A stretch of 64,000 bases of DNA from Closterium sp. NIES-65. Taxonomy: Eukaryota; Streptophyta; Zygnematophyceae; Desmidiales; Closteriaceae. Where the stretch lies: NCBI GenBank assembly GCA_948144175.1, contig CANXME010002187.1, positions 175,001-239,000 of the forward strand, written 5' to 3'. This document shows, piece by piece, positions 53,236 to 63,028 of this stretch (the first letter of the stretch is position 1; each line of letters opens with the position of its first letter). The notes under the pieces are model-generated. The model was not told the origin of the DNA. It worked only from the letters and a program-made list of their open reading frames with translations, and did no database searches. The translations under genes were made by a program, and so were the position numbers.

Positions 53236-56200
53236 AAGTTGGGCCAACTACTGACGAGACTGCCTGCTCGCCCAACCACACCGACCCTCACCGAGTCACA
53301 GTACCGATTCACGCCATCGATCGGGCTCGGATGAATAAGGAGGGTACAGCGACGGATTGCCCGGTACTGATCTACGGGAAAATACAGGGAGCAGCAGTGA
53401 AAATCTTCATTGACGGAGGAGCAAGTCACAGCTTAGTTAATACTGCAACCGCACGGAAATTACAGTTAACACTTAACCGATGTTTACCTGAGATAGATGC
53501 ACGCTTAGTCGAAGGCACGCCATTGGCCATACGAGAAAAAGTGGAGCGAGTAAAAGTCCGCTGCGGGGGAAACTTCGGGTTTACACAGGAAATGCTCGCA
53601 ACGACGCTGGATGGGCACGACATTTTACTGGGACGTGATTGGCTGCGACGGTACAACCCACGGATCGACTGGACGACGGGGAGCTGCACAGTGCGAAGTA
53701 GCGGTAACTGGGTCGTCCTACCTCGCTGGCGGCCACCCGAATCTTCGACAGTCCAGGTCAACGCCATCGCGATGAAACGAGCTGTCGCTGCTGGAGCTGA
53801 CGTGTACGCAGTGGATATCGCAGTGGTAGAAAAAGACGAGCAGCAGAACGATTTTCAGAAACTGCTAGCAGCCGTACCGACCGAATTACAAGCACTACTG
53901 AAACGGTTCCCGGGGATATTTCCGGATGATTTACCACAGGGACTGCCACCTCAGCGAGTGCACGACCATAGGATCGAGCTAGAACCGGGGGCACAGCCAA
54001 CAGTACAGCGGCAATTTCGACTGACACAGCCCGAGCTCGACGAGTTAAGGAAGCAGTTAGATTACCTGTTAGAGAAGCAGTTTATTCGACCGAGCTCGTC
54101 ACCGTTCGCCGCACCCATACTGTTCACACCGAAAAAAGACGGAGGTTTTCGCATGTGCATCGACTACCGAGCGCTTAACCGAGTAACAATCAAATCGCGA
54201 TACCCCATCCCCCGCGCCGACGAACTCATTGACCAACTGCGAACAGCACGTGTCTTTTCGAAAATAGATTTACGGGGAGGTTACCATCAGATTCGGGTCG
54301 AACCATCGGACTGCGCAAAAACAGCATTTAGGACTAGGTACGGGTCATTCGAGTATACAGTAATGCCTTTCGGATTGACGAACGCGCCTGCGACTTTTCA
54401 GATGACCATGAACGAGGCGTTTAGACCACTTTTAGATAGATGCGTGATCGTTTACCTCGACGATATCCTCGTTTACAGTCGGGATAAGCAGCAACACTTA
54501 GCAGATCTCGAAGCAGTTTTTAAGGTTTTAGAGGAACATCGGCTGCTCACCAAGGGCTCCAAGTGCGAGTTTTTTAGGGATAGGCTAGAGTTTTTAGGTC
54601 ACGTCATTTCCGAGGCTGGGGTTGAGATCGACCCAAAGAAGCTGGATACGGTAAAAGCGTGGCGCCCCCCGACAAACATCACGGAACTGCAGAGTTTTTT
54701 AGGGTTTGTTAATTACGTTCGACGGTTCGTGCCCGACATGGCACGTTTAACAGCCCCACTAACTGATTTACTGCGTAAGGGGGTCGCTTTTACGTGGGGG
54801 GAGAAAGAGCATGCTGCCTTCTCTGCCCTAAAAAACGTCCTCTGTTCACCACCCGTTCTACGTATCGCTGATCCCCACCGCCCTTTCGAAGTGGTTACCG
54901 ACGCAAGTGACATCGCCATCGGAGCTGTACTGTTACAGGACTTCGGCAACGGCCTCCAACCCATCGCCTACGAATCACGCAAACTACATCCGCCTGAGCG
55001 AAATTACCCGATACACGACCGCGAAATGCTCGCGATCGTGCATGCATTCAAAGTTTGGCGCTGCTACTTGACTGGCGCAGACGTGACAGTACGGACAGAC
55101 CACCGATCTCTACAGTACCTCCGCGCACAGCCCCACCTCAACCCACGACAGATTCGATGGCTCGATTTCCTCGAGTCGAATTTTCACTATACGGTCACAT
55201 ACAAAAAAGGAGCATCGAATATCGCCGACGCACTGACCCGCCCCACTGCCCAGATCCACGCGATACTACTCGCCCAGACCAGCCCACTGCTTACCGGCCT
55301 ATTTACCCACGGATATCAAACAGACTCGTTCTTTACAGGAGGCAACTCACAGCAATTCGCAGCGGCAAAAGGAGTCTATTACGTAAAAACTGGAACCGAC
55401 CGCATCTGGGTACCGGGATACACGCTACTGCGGGAACTACTGTTACAGGAAGCACACGATGGAGTTACCTCGGGACATTTCGGGGTAGAAAAAACACGGC
55501 AGCAGCTGCAGCGGTACTACTACTGGCCAGAAATGTTGACCGATGTGCAACGACATGTGGCATCGTGTCCCACTTGCCAGCTCATGAAGTCAAGCAGGAA
55601 GCGACCAGCGGGGCAATTACAACCCATCCCGCCTCCAGAGCGTGCTTGGCAGCAGGTGACGATGGACTTCGTCACGGGGTTACCAGCTGGGGCGAGTGGG
55701 AATGACGCGATCCTGGTCGTCGTCGATCGACTAACGAAAATGGCTCATTTCGCAGCATGCAGGAAATCCATCACAGCCGAAGAAACCGCCCGACTATTCA
55801 TCTCCACCGTCGTACGACTGCACGGGATACCCGCGTCGATCATCAGCGACAGGGACACGAAATTTACCAGCAACTTCTGGCGGAACCTGTGGCAGCAGTT
55901 CGGCACACGCTTACAGTTCAGTTCATCCTATCACCCCGAAACCGACGGACAGACGGAACGAACAAATCAGACCATGGAGCAGCTGATTCGAGCCACGTGC
56001 GACGACCCGAATACGTGGGAACAGCAGCTGCCACTTATCGAGTTCGCATACAATAACGCACCATCAGCCACGACGCAACAGTCGCCGTTTTATCTAAATT
56101 ACGGACAGGACCCAACAGTACCCATGACACCGAATCCCGACAACCCCGTCCCACGAGCACAACAGTTCGCCGAGATTCTGCAGGCAGCACGGACCAGGGC

Positions 56201-56723
56201 AGCAGAAGCAATAAAAAAATCAAACATCATCGCTAAACGCAACGCCGATCGACATCGCCGACCCGTTACTTATCAGCCCGACGACCTCGTTTTACTCGAC
56301 ACTCAGAACCTTCGCCTGCCCATCACTCCAAAACTTCGCCCCCGATATTGTGGGCCATTTCGCATCAGCCACATGATCACACCAGTTACCGCCCACCTCC
56401 TCCTCCCCGCTGACTGGTACGTCAGCCCGTCATTCCACGTCAGCCTACTTCGCCCTTACATCCCATCCACGAGCCAACTGCCACGACATCGCCCAGCCAG
56501 CATGACACGTCCCCCAACCGAACCACTCATCACCCCTGACAAAATCCTCAGCCACCGCGTCCGCGACCCTCGGGGAGCCCGAAGGATCGAGTTCCTAATT
56601 CGCTGGAAGGACCGAACGGCCACAGAAGACAACTGGGTCCCCATGGATAAAATTGAGAACCACCCTGTCTTCACCGAGTATCTGCGAAGCCGAAATTTCC
56701 GCGACGTCCATGCGCTCTCGTAA
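53127..56723 (+). CDS. Gypsy pol, plus copy
   Basis: A 1198-residue frame. Aspartic protease IFIDGGASHSLVN is near residue 93; RT has CIDYRALN (about 345) and YLDDILVYS (about 443); RNase H has FEVVTDASDIAIGAVLLQ (about 586) and the HxxxH...CPTCQ zinc region of integrase follows (about 780-820). The integrase core shows MDFVTGLP, SDRDTKF and SSYHPETDGQTERTNQ (about 843-950). A chromodomain closes the protein (IEFLIRWKDRTATEDNWVP, about 1152-1171), which in this family steers integration to modified chromatin. The upstream part overlaps gag in another frame. Confidence 0.92.
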   Translation: MQPAGPSQERMSRGAEASRSRAGEGVSEAGKRQQSVEVGPTTDETACSPNHTDPHRVTVPIHAIDRARMNKEGTATDCPVLIYGKIQGAAVKIFIDGGASHSLVNTATARKLQLTLNRCLPEIDARLVEGTPLAIREKVERVKVRCGGNFGFTQEMLATTLDGHDILLGRDWLRRYNPRIDWTTGSCTVRSSGNWVVLPRWRPPESSTVQVNAIAMKRAVAAGADVYAVDIAVVEKDEQQNDFQKLLAAVPTELQALLKRFPGIFPDDLPQGLPPQRVHDHRIELEPGAQPTVQRQFRLTQPELDELRKQLDYLLEKQFIRPSSSPFAAPILFTPKKDGGFRMCIDYRALNRVTIKSRYPIPRADELIDQLRTARVFSKIDLRGGYHQIRVEPSDCAKTAFRTRYGSFEYTVMPFGLTNAPATFQMTMNEAFRPLLDRCVIVYLDDILVYSRDKQQHLADLEAVFKVLEEHRLLTKGSKCEFFRDRLEFLGHVISEAGVEIDPKKLDTVKAWRPPTNITELQSFLGFVNYVRRFVPDMARLTAPLTDLLRKGVAFTWGEKEHAAFSALKNVLCSPPVLRIADPHRPFEVVTDASDIAIGAVLLQDFGNGLQPIAYESRKLHPPERNYPIHDREMLAIVHAFKVWRCYLTGADVTVRTDHRSLQYLRAQPHLNPRQIRWLDFLESNFHYTVTYKKGASNIADALTRPTAQIHAILLAQTSPLLTGLFTHGYQTDSFFTGGNSQQFAAAKGVYYVKTGTDRIWVPGYTLLRELLLQEAHDGVTSGHFGVEKTRQQLQRYYYWPEMLTDVQRHVASCPTCQLMKSSRKRPAGQLQPIPPPERAWQQVTMDFVTGLPAGASGNDAILVVVDRLTKMAHFAACRKSITAEETARLFISTVVRLHGIPASIISDRDTKFTSNFWRNLWQQFGTRLQFSSSYHPETDGQTERTNQTMEQLIRATCDDPNTWEQQLPLIEFAYNNAPSATTQQSPFYLNYGQDPTVPMTPNPDNPVPRAQQFAEILQAARTRAAEAIKKSNIIAKRNADRHRRPVTYQPDDLVLLDTQNLRLPITPKLRPRYCGPFRISHMITPVTAHLLLPADWYVSPSFHVSLLRPYIPSTSQLPRHRPASMTRPPTEPLITPDKILSHRVRDPRGARRIEFLIRWKDRTATEDNWVPMDKIENHPVFTEYLRSRNFRDVHALS

Positions 56724-56750
56724 GAGGGGCCTCCTTGGGGAGGGGGGTAG

Positions 56751-57046
56751 TGTAAGGAAATTCCCTTTTCCTTACTTCGCGTCCCTGCCCAGCGCGTACG
56801 TCACTGTAGCACCTCAGTCAGCACCGTTACCACTCGCGACCATCGCATCATTCATCATCCCGCCTTTTTCGCACATCGCATCCCGACCTCACGGCTCGGC
56901 TGGTAACCCGCGCTCCGGGCCTACGCTTCGACACTTTCCCAACCTCAGTCTCAGGCTCGACGCGCGACAACCACAGTCCATTACCGTTACCACTATTGTT
57001 TCGCTATATAATCCTTCGCTCATGCCTTCGCTCATTGTACTTTTGC
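56751..57046 (+). repeat. 3' LTR, plus gypsy copy (main part)
   Basis: 296 bp match the 5' LTR except one site. The final 27 bp of the LTR sit at 63029-63055, on the far side of the inverted copy. Confidence 0.9.
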
Positions 57047-57512
57047 AAAAGTACTGGACTGAAGCAAAAGTACAATGAGCGAAGGCATGAGCGAAGGATT
57101 ATATAGCTGAAGAGGGCCATACCCCAGTGTAACACACGGGTGACGACGGAAACCCTTCTTTGTGAGACTTTGACTTATATCCAAGCACTCAAGGCTAAGG
57201 TTGAGGTGCTTCAAGCAGAAAAGGCTGAACTTCTTTCCCAAGCATTAGGAAGACAGGGGGAGGGCAATTAAAGATCTATAACGGATGTAATTTTTCAGTG
57301 AAATATAGATGTCCGGTTCATCTAGTAAAGTATTTATATATTCACTGAGCTACTAAGAGCTCCTGATCATAACACGTATCGTGGCATAAGATTGCACATT
57401 GTAAGGAAATTCCCTTTTCCTTACTTCGCGTCCCTGCCCAGCGCGTACGTCACTGTAGCACCTCAGTGTAACACCTTATACTGGACTGATTATATAGCAA
57501 AAGTACTGGACT
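57047..57512. other. Scrambled junction block between the inverted gypsy copies
   Basis: In order: 14 bp of filler; an inverted 47-bp LTR piece (57061-57107, reverse complement of 51786-51832); a direct copy of host sequence 51239-51533 (57105-57399); the first 68 bp of the LTR again (57400-57467); and filler ending at the minus copy. TACTGGACTGA occurs three times in the filler (near 57051, 57479 and 57503). Short shared bases (AGC near 57105; CAGTGTAACAC near 57464) mark the joints, as in template-switch repair. Confidence 0.8.
57105..57399 (+). pseudogene. Copy of the bHLH last exon and 3' flank
   Basis: It repeats 51239-51533 without visible change: most of bHLH exon 3 from the codons for LKRAIPQ through the stop, the 3' flank, and the CACAT-LTR joint. 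It lacks exons 1 and 2 and the start of exon 3, so it cannot encode a bHLH domain by itself. Because it contains the host-LTR joint, it was copied from an allele that already had the gypsy insertion. Confidence 0.9.
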
Positions 57513-57811
57513 GAAGCAAAAGTACAATGAGCGAAGGCATGAGCGAAGGATTATATAGCGAAACAATAGTGGTAACGGTAATGGACTGTGGTTGTCGCGC
57601 GTCGAGCCTGGGACTGAGGTTGGGAAAGTGTCGAAGCGTAGGCCCGGAGCGCGGGTTACCAGCCGAGCCGTGAGGTCGGGATGCGATGTGCGAAAAAGGC
57701 GGGATGATGAATGATGCGATGGTCGCGAGTGGTAACGGTGCTGACTGAGGTGCTACAGTGACGTACGCGCTGGGCAGGGACGCGAAGTAAGGAAAAGGGA
57801 ATTTCCTTACA
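57513..57811 (-). repeat. 3' LTR, minus gypsy copy (main part)
   Basis: It carries the same C at LTR position 127 as the plus 3' LTR, and one further private difference. Confidence 0.9.
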
Positions 57812-57838
57812 CTACCCCCCTCCCCAAGGAGGCCCCTC

Positions 57839-60800
57839 TTACGAGAGCGCATGGACGTCGCGGAAATTTCGGCTTCGCAGATACTCAGTGAAGACAGGGT
57901 GGTTCTCAATTTTATCCATGGGGACCCAGTTGTCTTCTGTGGCCGTTCGGTCCTTCCAGCGAATTAGGAACTCGATCCTTCGGGCTCCCCGAGGGTCGCG
58001 GACGCGGTGGCTGAGGATTTTGTCAGGGGTGATGAGTGGTTCGGTTGGGGGACGTGTCATGCTGGCTGGGCGATGTCGTGGCAGTTGGCTCGTGGATGGG
58101 ATGTAAGGGCGAAGTAGGCTGACGTGGAATGACGGGCTGACGTACCAGTCAGCGGGGAGGAGGAGGTGGGCGGTAACTGGTGTGATCATGTGGCTGATGC
58201 GAAATGGCCCACAATATCGGGGGCGAAGTTTTGGAGTGATGGGCAGGCGAAGGTTCTGAGTGTCGAGTAAAACGAGGTCGTCGGGCTGATAAGTAACGGG
58301 TCGGCGATGTCGATCGGCGTTGCGTTTAGCGATGATGTTTGATTTTTTTATTGCTTCTGCTGCCCTGGTCCGTGCTGCCTGCAGAATCTCGGCGAACTGT
58401 TGTGCTCGTGGGACGGGGTTGTCGGGATTCGGTGTCATGGGTACTGTTGGGTCCTGTCCGTAATTTAGATAAAACGGCGACTGTTGCGTCGTGGCTGATG
58501 GTGCGTTATTGTATGCGAACTCGATAAGTGGCAGCTGCTGTTCCCACGTATTCGGGTCGTCGCACGTGGCTCGAATCAGCTGCTCCATGGTCTGATTTGT
58601 TCGTTCCGTCTGTCCGTCGGTTTCGGGGTGATAGGATGAACTGAACTGTAAGCGTGTGCCGAACTGCTGCCACAGGTTCCGCCAGAAGTTGCTGGTAAAT
58701 TTCGTGTCCCTGTCGCTGATGATCGACGCGGGTATCCCGTGCAGTCGTACGACGGTGGAGATGAATAGTCGGGCGGTTTCTTCGGCTGTGATGGATTTCC
58801 TGCATGCTGCGAAATGAGCCATTTTCGTTAGTCGATCGACGACGACCAGGATCGCGTCATTCCCACTCGCCCCAGCTGGTAACCCCGTGACGAAGTCCAT
58901 CGTCACCTGCTGCCAAGCACGCTCTGGAGGCGGGATGGGTTGTAATTGCCCCGCTGGTCGCTTCCTGCTTGACTTCATGAGCTGGCAAGTGGGACACGAT
59001 GCCACATGTCGTTGCACATCGGTCAACATTTCTGGCCAGTAGTAGTACCGCTGCAGCTGCTGCCGTGTTTTTTCTACCCCGAAATGTCCCGAGGTAACTC
59101 CATCGTGTGCTTCCTGTAACAGTAGTTCCCGCAGTAGCGTGTATCCCGGTACCCAGATGCGGTCGGTTCCAGTTTTTACGTAATAGACTCCTTTTGCCGC
59201 TGCGAATTGCTGTGAGTTGCCTCCTGTAAAGAACGAGTCTGTTTGATATCCGTGGGTAAATAGGCCGGTAAGCAGTGGGCTGGTCTGGGCGAGTAGTATC
59301 GCGTGGATCTGGGCAGTGGGGCGGGTCAGTGCGTCGGCGATATTCGATGCTCCTTTTTTGTATGTGACCGTATAGTGAAAATTCGACTCGAGGAAATCGA
59401 GCCATCGAATCTGTCGTGGGTTGAGGTGGGGCTGTGCGCGGAGGTACTGTAGAGATCGGTGGTCTGTCCGTACTGTCACGTCTGCGCCAGTCAAGTAGCA
59501 GCGCCAAACTTTGAATGCATGCACGATCGCGAGCATTTCGCGGTCGTGTATCGGGTAATTTCGCTCAGGCGGATGTAGTTTGCGTGATTCGTAGGCGATG
59601 GGTTGGAGGCCGTTGCCGAAGTCCTGTAACAGTACAGCTCCGATGGCGATGTCACTTGCGTCGGTAACCACTTCGAAAGGGCGGTGGGGATCAGCGATAC
59701 GTAGAACGGGTGGTGAACAGAGGACGTTTTTTAGGGCAGAGAAGGCAGCATGCTCTTTCTCCCCCCACGTAAAAGCGACCCCCTTACGCAGTAAATCAGT
59801 TAGTGGGGCTGTTAAACGTGCCATGTCGGGCACGAACCGTCGAACGTAATTAACAAACCCTAAAAAACTCTGCAGTTCCGTGATGTTTGTCGGGGGGCGC
59901 CACGCTTTTACCGTATCCAGCTTCTTTGGGTCGATCTCAACCCCAGCCTCGGAAATGACGTGACCTAAAAACTCTAGCCTATCCCTAAAAAACTCGCACT
60001 TGGAGCCCTTGGTGAGCAGCCGATGTTCCTCTAAAACCTTAAAAACTGCTTCGAGATCTGCTAAGTGTTGCTGCTTATCCCGACTGTAAACGAGGATATC
60101 GTCGAGGTAAACGATCACGCATCTATCTAAAAGTGGTCTAAACGCCTCGTTCATGGTCATCTGAAAAGTCGCAGGCGCGTTCGTCAATCCGAAAGGCATT
60201 ACTGTATACTCGAATGACCCGTACCTAGTCCTAAATGCTGTTTTTGCGCAGTCCGATGGTTCGACCCGAATCTGATGGTAACCTCCCCGTAAATCTATTT
60301 TCGAAAAGACACGTGCTGTTCGCAGTTGGTCAATGAGTTCGTCGGCGCGGGGGATGGGGTATCGCGATTTGATTGTTACTCGGTTAAGCGCTCGGTAGTC
60401 GATGCACATGCGAAAACCTCCGTCTTTTTTCGGTGTGAACAGTATGGGTGCGGCGAACGGTGACGAGCTCGGTCGAATAAACTGCTTCTCTAACAGGTAA
60501 TCTAACTGCTTCCTTAACTCGTCGAGCTCGGGCTGTGTCAGTCGAAATTGCCGCTGTACTGTTGGCTGTGCCCCCGGTTCTAGCTCGATCCTATGGTCGT
60601 GCACTCGCTGAGGTGGCAGTCCCTGTGGTAAATCATCCGGAAATATCCCCGGGAACCGTTTCAGTAGTGCTTGTAATTCGGTCGGTACGGCTGCTAGCAG
60701 TTTCTGAAAATCGTTCTGCTGCTCGTCTTTTTCTACCACTGCGATATCCACTGCGTACACGTCAGCTCCAGCAGCGACAGCTCGTTTCATCGCGATGGCG

Positions 60801-61435
60801 TTGACCTGGACTGTCGAAGATTCGGGTGGCCGCCAGCGAGGTAGGACGACCCAGTTACCGCTACTTCGCACTGTGCAGCTCCCCGTCGTCCAGTCGATCC
60901 GTGGGTTGTACCGTCGCAGCCAATCACGTCCCAGTAAAATGTCGTGCCCATCCAGCGTCGTTGCGAGCATTTCCTGTGTAAACCCGAAGTTTCCCCCGCA
61001 GCGGACTTTTACTCGCTCCACTTTTTCTCGTATGGCCAATGGCGTGTCTTCGACTAAGCGTGCATCTATCTCAGGTAAACATCGGTTAAGTGTTAACTGT
61101 AATTTCCGTGCGGTTGCAGTATTAACTAAGCTGTGACTTGCTCCTCCGTCAATGAAGATTTTCACTGCTGCTCCCTGTATTTTCCCGTAGATCAGTACCG
61201 GGCAATCCGTCGCTGTACCCTCCTTATTCATCCGAGCCCGATCGATGGCGTGAATCGGTACTGTGACTCGGTGAGGGTCGGTGTGGTTGGGCGAGCAGGC
61301 AGTCTCGTCAGTAGTTGGCCCAACTTCTACTGACTGCTGGCGTTTCCCTGCCTCTGAGACTCCTTCCCCTGCTCTGCTCCTCGACGCCTCAGCTCCTCTG
61401 GACATTCGCTCTTGCGATGGCCCGGCCGGTTGCAA
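57839..61435 (-). CDS. Gypsy pol, minus copy
   Basis: A 1198-residue frame with the same protease, RT, RNase H, integrase and chromodomain blocks as the plus copy (YLDDILVYS, SDRDTKF, IEFLIRWKDRT visible on the minus strand). One residue near position 128 differs from the plus copy. Such near identity over 3.6 kb means either a very recent duplication or one locus assembled twice. Confidence 0.92.
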   Translation of the reverse strand: MQPAGPSQERMSRGAEASRSRAGEGVSEAGKRQQSVEVGPTTDETACSPNHTDPHRVTVPIHAIDRARMNKEGTATDCPVLIYGKIQGAAVKIFIDGGASHSLVNTATARKLQLTLNRCLPEIDARLVEDTPLAIREKVERVKVRCGGNFGFTQEMLATTLDGHDILLGRDWLRRYNPRIDWTTGSCTVRSSGNWVVLPRWRPPESSTVQVNAIAMKRAVAAGADVYAVDIAVVEKDEQQNDFQKLLAAVPTELQALLKRFPGIFPDDLPQGLPPQRVHDHRIELEPGAQPTVQRQFRLTQPELDELRKQLDYLLEKQFIRPSSSPFAAPILFTPKKDGGFRMCIDYRALNRVTIKSRYPIPRADELIDQLRTARVFSKIDLRGGYHQIRVEPSDCAKTAFRTRYGSFEYTVMPFGLTNAPATFQMTMNEAFRPLLDRCVIVYLDDILVYSRDKQQHLADLEAVFKVLEEHRLLTKGSKCEFFRDRLEFLGHVISEAGVEIDPKKLDTVKAWRPPTNITELQSFLGFVNYVRRFVPDMARLTAPLTDLLRKGVAFTWGEKEHAAFSALKNVLCSPPVLRIADPHRPFEVVTDASDIAIGAVLLQDFGNGLQPIAYESRKLHPPERNYPIHDREMLAIVHAFKVWRCYLTGADVTVRTDHRSLQYLRAQPHLNPRQIRWLDFLESNFHYTVTYKKGASNIADALTRPTAQIHAILLAQTSPLLTGLFTHGYQTDSFFTGGNSQQFAAAKGVYYVKTGTDRIWVPGYTLLRELLLQEAHDGVTSGHFGVEKTRQQLQRYYYWPEMLTDVQRHVASCPTCQLMKSSRKRPAGQLQPIPPPERAWQQVTMDFVTGLPAGASGNDAILVVVDRLTKMAHFAACRKSITAEETARLFISTVVRLHGIPASIISDRDTKFTSNFWRNLWQQFGTRLQFSSSYHPETDGQTERTNQTMEQLIRATCDDPNTWEQQLPLIEFAYNNAPSATTQQSPFYLNYGQDPTVPMTPNPDNPVPRAQQFAEILQAARTRAAEAIKKSNIIAKRNADRHRRPVTYQPDDLVLLDTQNLRLPITPKLRPRYCGPFRISHMITPVTAHLLLPADWYVSPSFHVSLLRPYIPSTSQLPRHRPASMTRPPTEPLITPDKILSHRVRDPRGARRIEFLIRWKDRTATEDNWVPMDKIENHPVFTEYLRSRNFRDVHALS

Positions 61436-62505
61436 GCAAAGCAGCGCCCTCTAAATGGCGTGGCAGCTGCATTCGTTGCGACGGCATGTACAGTGGCGTG
61501 CTCGATCGGTCCCCGAGGGCGATGTCCGAAATAGGACCCCGGTCTCGGTCGGCGTAGGATATCGATTTTCTCGGCGAGCGCGAGGATTTCGTTGAAATTC
61601 GATAGCCCGCGTAGCATTATCTCGTGCGATATGTCCGGCTTCAGCCCTCCGACGTAACGGTCCACCCGCTCCGCCTCGTGCATGTAGCCGACCTGTTCGC
61701 AAAGTGCGAGAAAACCGCTGGTGTAGTCTTGAACCGACCCGAGCTGGCGCCAAGTGCGCAGTTTCTGACGCGCCGAAATCGAAGCCGCGATCGGCTCAAA
61801 ACGCGCCCGAAGCCCTGCGCACCACGCATCCCACGTGCTGTATTGGGCTGTTTCGCAGAACGAACTCCAGGTGACAGCTGGACCCGAGGGCCCTTCCTCG
61901 TGCGGCGGTGGCTCGTAGGCGCGTGGCGACGTCACGATGACTCGCCACCAGTCCATGGCGGGGCCCCTGAGTAGTGAAACCGCATACCGAATCTTGGCGG
62001 CGTCCGACTCGACGTAGTTGGCGTCGAAAAACACATTCATCGTGAAGACCCATGATTGAACTGTCGGGCCGCCGCGTTGGCTTGGGTCGAAGCAGGGCGG
62101 GCGTTGCGGCTTGAGTGGCATTGGGGCCATCATGGCGTTTTCACCACTTGTCGTCGCAAACTCCACGTGCCGACGGGCTTCTCGGGGCTCCCGTGGGCTT
62201 AGCGTGCTCCTGTTCCCTCCCATGCCGGGCATCGGTTGGGCTGCGCCGTCACTGGCTGCGCCTGAGCGCTGTCCCGTGCTGTTGTGTTGCGTCGGTGTGC
62301 CGGATGAAATGATAATCGGCTCCTCCGAATGTACAGAGACATTGGTTGGTGCGTGGGATGTTGTCGGAGCATTCACCGCTGACTGTTGACGGGCGGAGTC
62401 ACGTTCCGCCGTGAGCGTCGCGATTTCAAGCGCCGAATCCTCCAATTGTCGCACGAGACGATCGAGTTGCTCCTGCGTCAACGTGGCGAGATTGAGGTCG
62501 GCCAT
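61327..62505 (-). CDS. Gypsy gag, minus copy
   Basis: A 392-residue gag identical by eye to the plus copy, from MADLNLATLTQEQLDRL to the CFACNRPGHRKSEC zinc knuckle. It overlaps the start of pol in another frame, as in the plus copy. Confidence 0.9.
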   Translation of the reverse strand: MADLNLATLTQEQLDRLVRQLEDSALEIATLTAERDSARQQSAVNAPTTSHAPTNVSVHSEEPIIISSGTPTQHNSTGQRSGAASDGAAQPMPGMGGNRSTLSPREPREARRHVEFATTSGENAMMAPMPLKPQRPPCFDPSQRGGPTVQSWVFTMNVFFDANYVESDAAKIRYAVSLLRGPAMDWWRVIVTSPRAYEPPPHEEGPSGPAVTWSSFCETAQYSTWDAWCAGLRARFEPIAASISARQKLRTWRQLGSVQDYTSGFLALCEQVGYMHEAERVDRYVGGLKPDISHEIMLRGLSNFNEILALAEKIDILRRPRPGSYFGHRPRGPIEHATVHAVATNAAATPFRGRCFACNRPGHRKSECPEELRRRGAEQGKESQRQGNASSQ

Positions 62506-62686
62506 GGCGGGGGTGTCGGGCAAGCTCAGCGAGAGCCTCGGTCGTGGCCGTGCGTGCTTGCGAGAGAGCACTTCGAGCGGCGGTGCTGTGTCGCTGAGAG
62601 ACGTCTACCCCCCCCAAAAATTGAGATAGTGGGAAGCGAAGGTGTGGATGCGGTCCGAGATGAGATCGTAGGCTCTGAATACCAAG

Positions 62687-63028
62687 TGTTACGTGTGCAA
62701 TTGAGTGAACGAACGAGAATTGCACTATCGAAGCAAAAGTACAATGAGCGAAGGCATGAGCGAAGGATTATATAGCGAAACAATAGTGGTAACGGTAATG
62801 GACTGTGGTTGTCGCGCGTCGAGCCTGAGACTGAGGTTGGGAAAGTGTCGAAGCGTAGGCCCGGAGCGCGGGTTACCAGCCGAGCCGTGAGGTCGGGATG
62901 CAATGTGCGAAAAAGGCGGGATGATGAATGATGCGATGGTCGCGAGTGGTAACGGTGCTGACTGAGGTGCTACAGTGACGTACGCGCTGGGCAGGGACGC
63001 GAAGTAAGGAAAAGGGAATTTCCTTACA
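62687..63028 (-). repeat. 5' LTR, minus gypsy copy
   Basis: 342 bp, carrying the same T at LTR position 127 as the plus 5' LTR. The primer site complement GGCTCTGAATACCAA lies just inside, at 62671-62685. Confidence 0.92.

Larger units (their letters stand above)
51534..57046 (+). mobile_element. Ty3/gypsy chromovirus-type element, plus copy
   Basis: 5' LTR 51534-51875 (342 bp), primer site TTGGTATTCAGAGCC at 51877-51891, gag 52057-53235, pol 53127-56723, purine tract GGGGAGGGGGGTAG at 56737-56750, and 3' LTR from 56751 to 57046, where the junction block cuts in. gag and pol overlap in different frames, as is common in this family. It looks whole in its coding parts. The LTRs differ at one site over about 296 bp, so it is very young. 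The chromodomain end places it near the chromoviruses. Confidence 0.93.
57513..63028 (-). mobile_element. Ty3/gypsy chromovirus-type element, minus copy
   Basis: Mirror of the plus copy: 5' LTR 62687-63028 (342 bp), gag 61327-62505, pol 57839-61435, purine-tract complement near 57812-57825, and 3' LTR 57513-57811 ending at the junction block. It looks whole in its coding parts. Translations differ from the plus copy at one residue of pol by eye, and gag is the same. Its outer LTR end at 63028 is joined directly to the last 27 bp of a plus LTR. Confidence 0.92.

Noticed and set aside
55055-55705. 216-codon Arg/Thr-rich frame within gypsy pol (and its mirror at 58857-59507)
   Set aside because: It is an alternative frame of the RNase H-integrase region, present only because the pol copies are the same.
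57105-57399. A second bHLH gene
   Set aside because: It contains only most of the last exon plus 3' flank and is an exact copy of 51239-51533.
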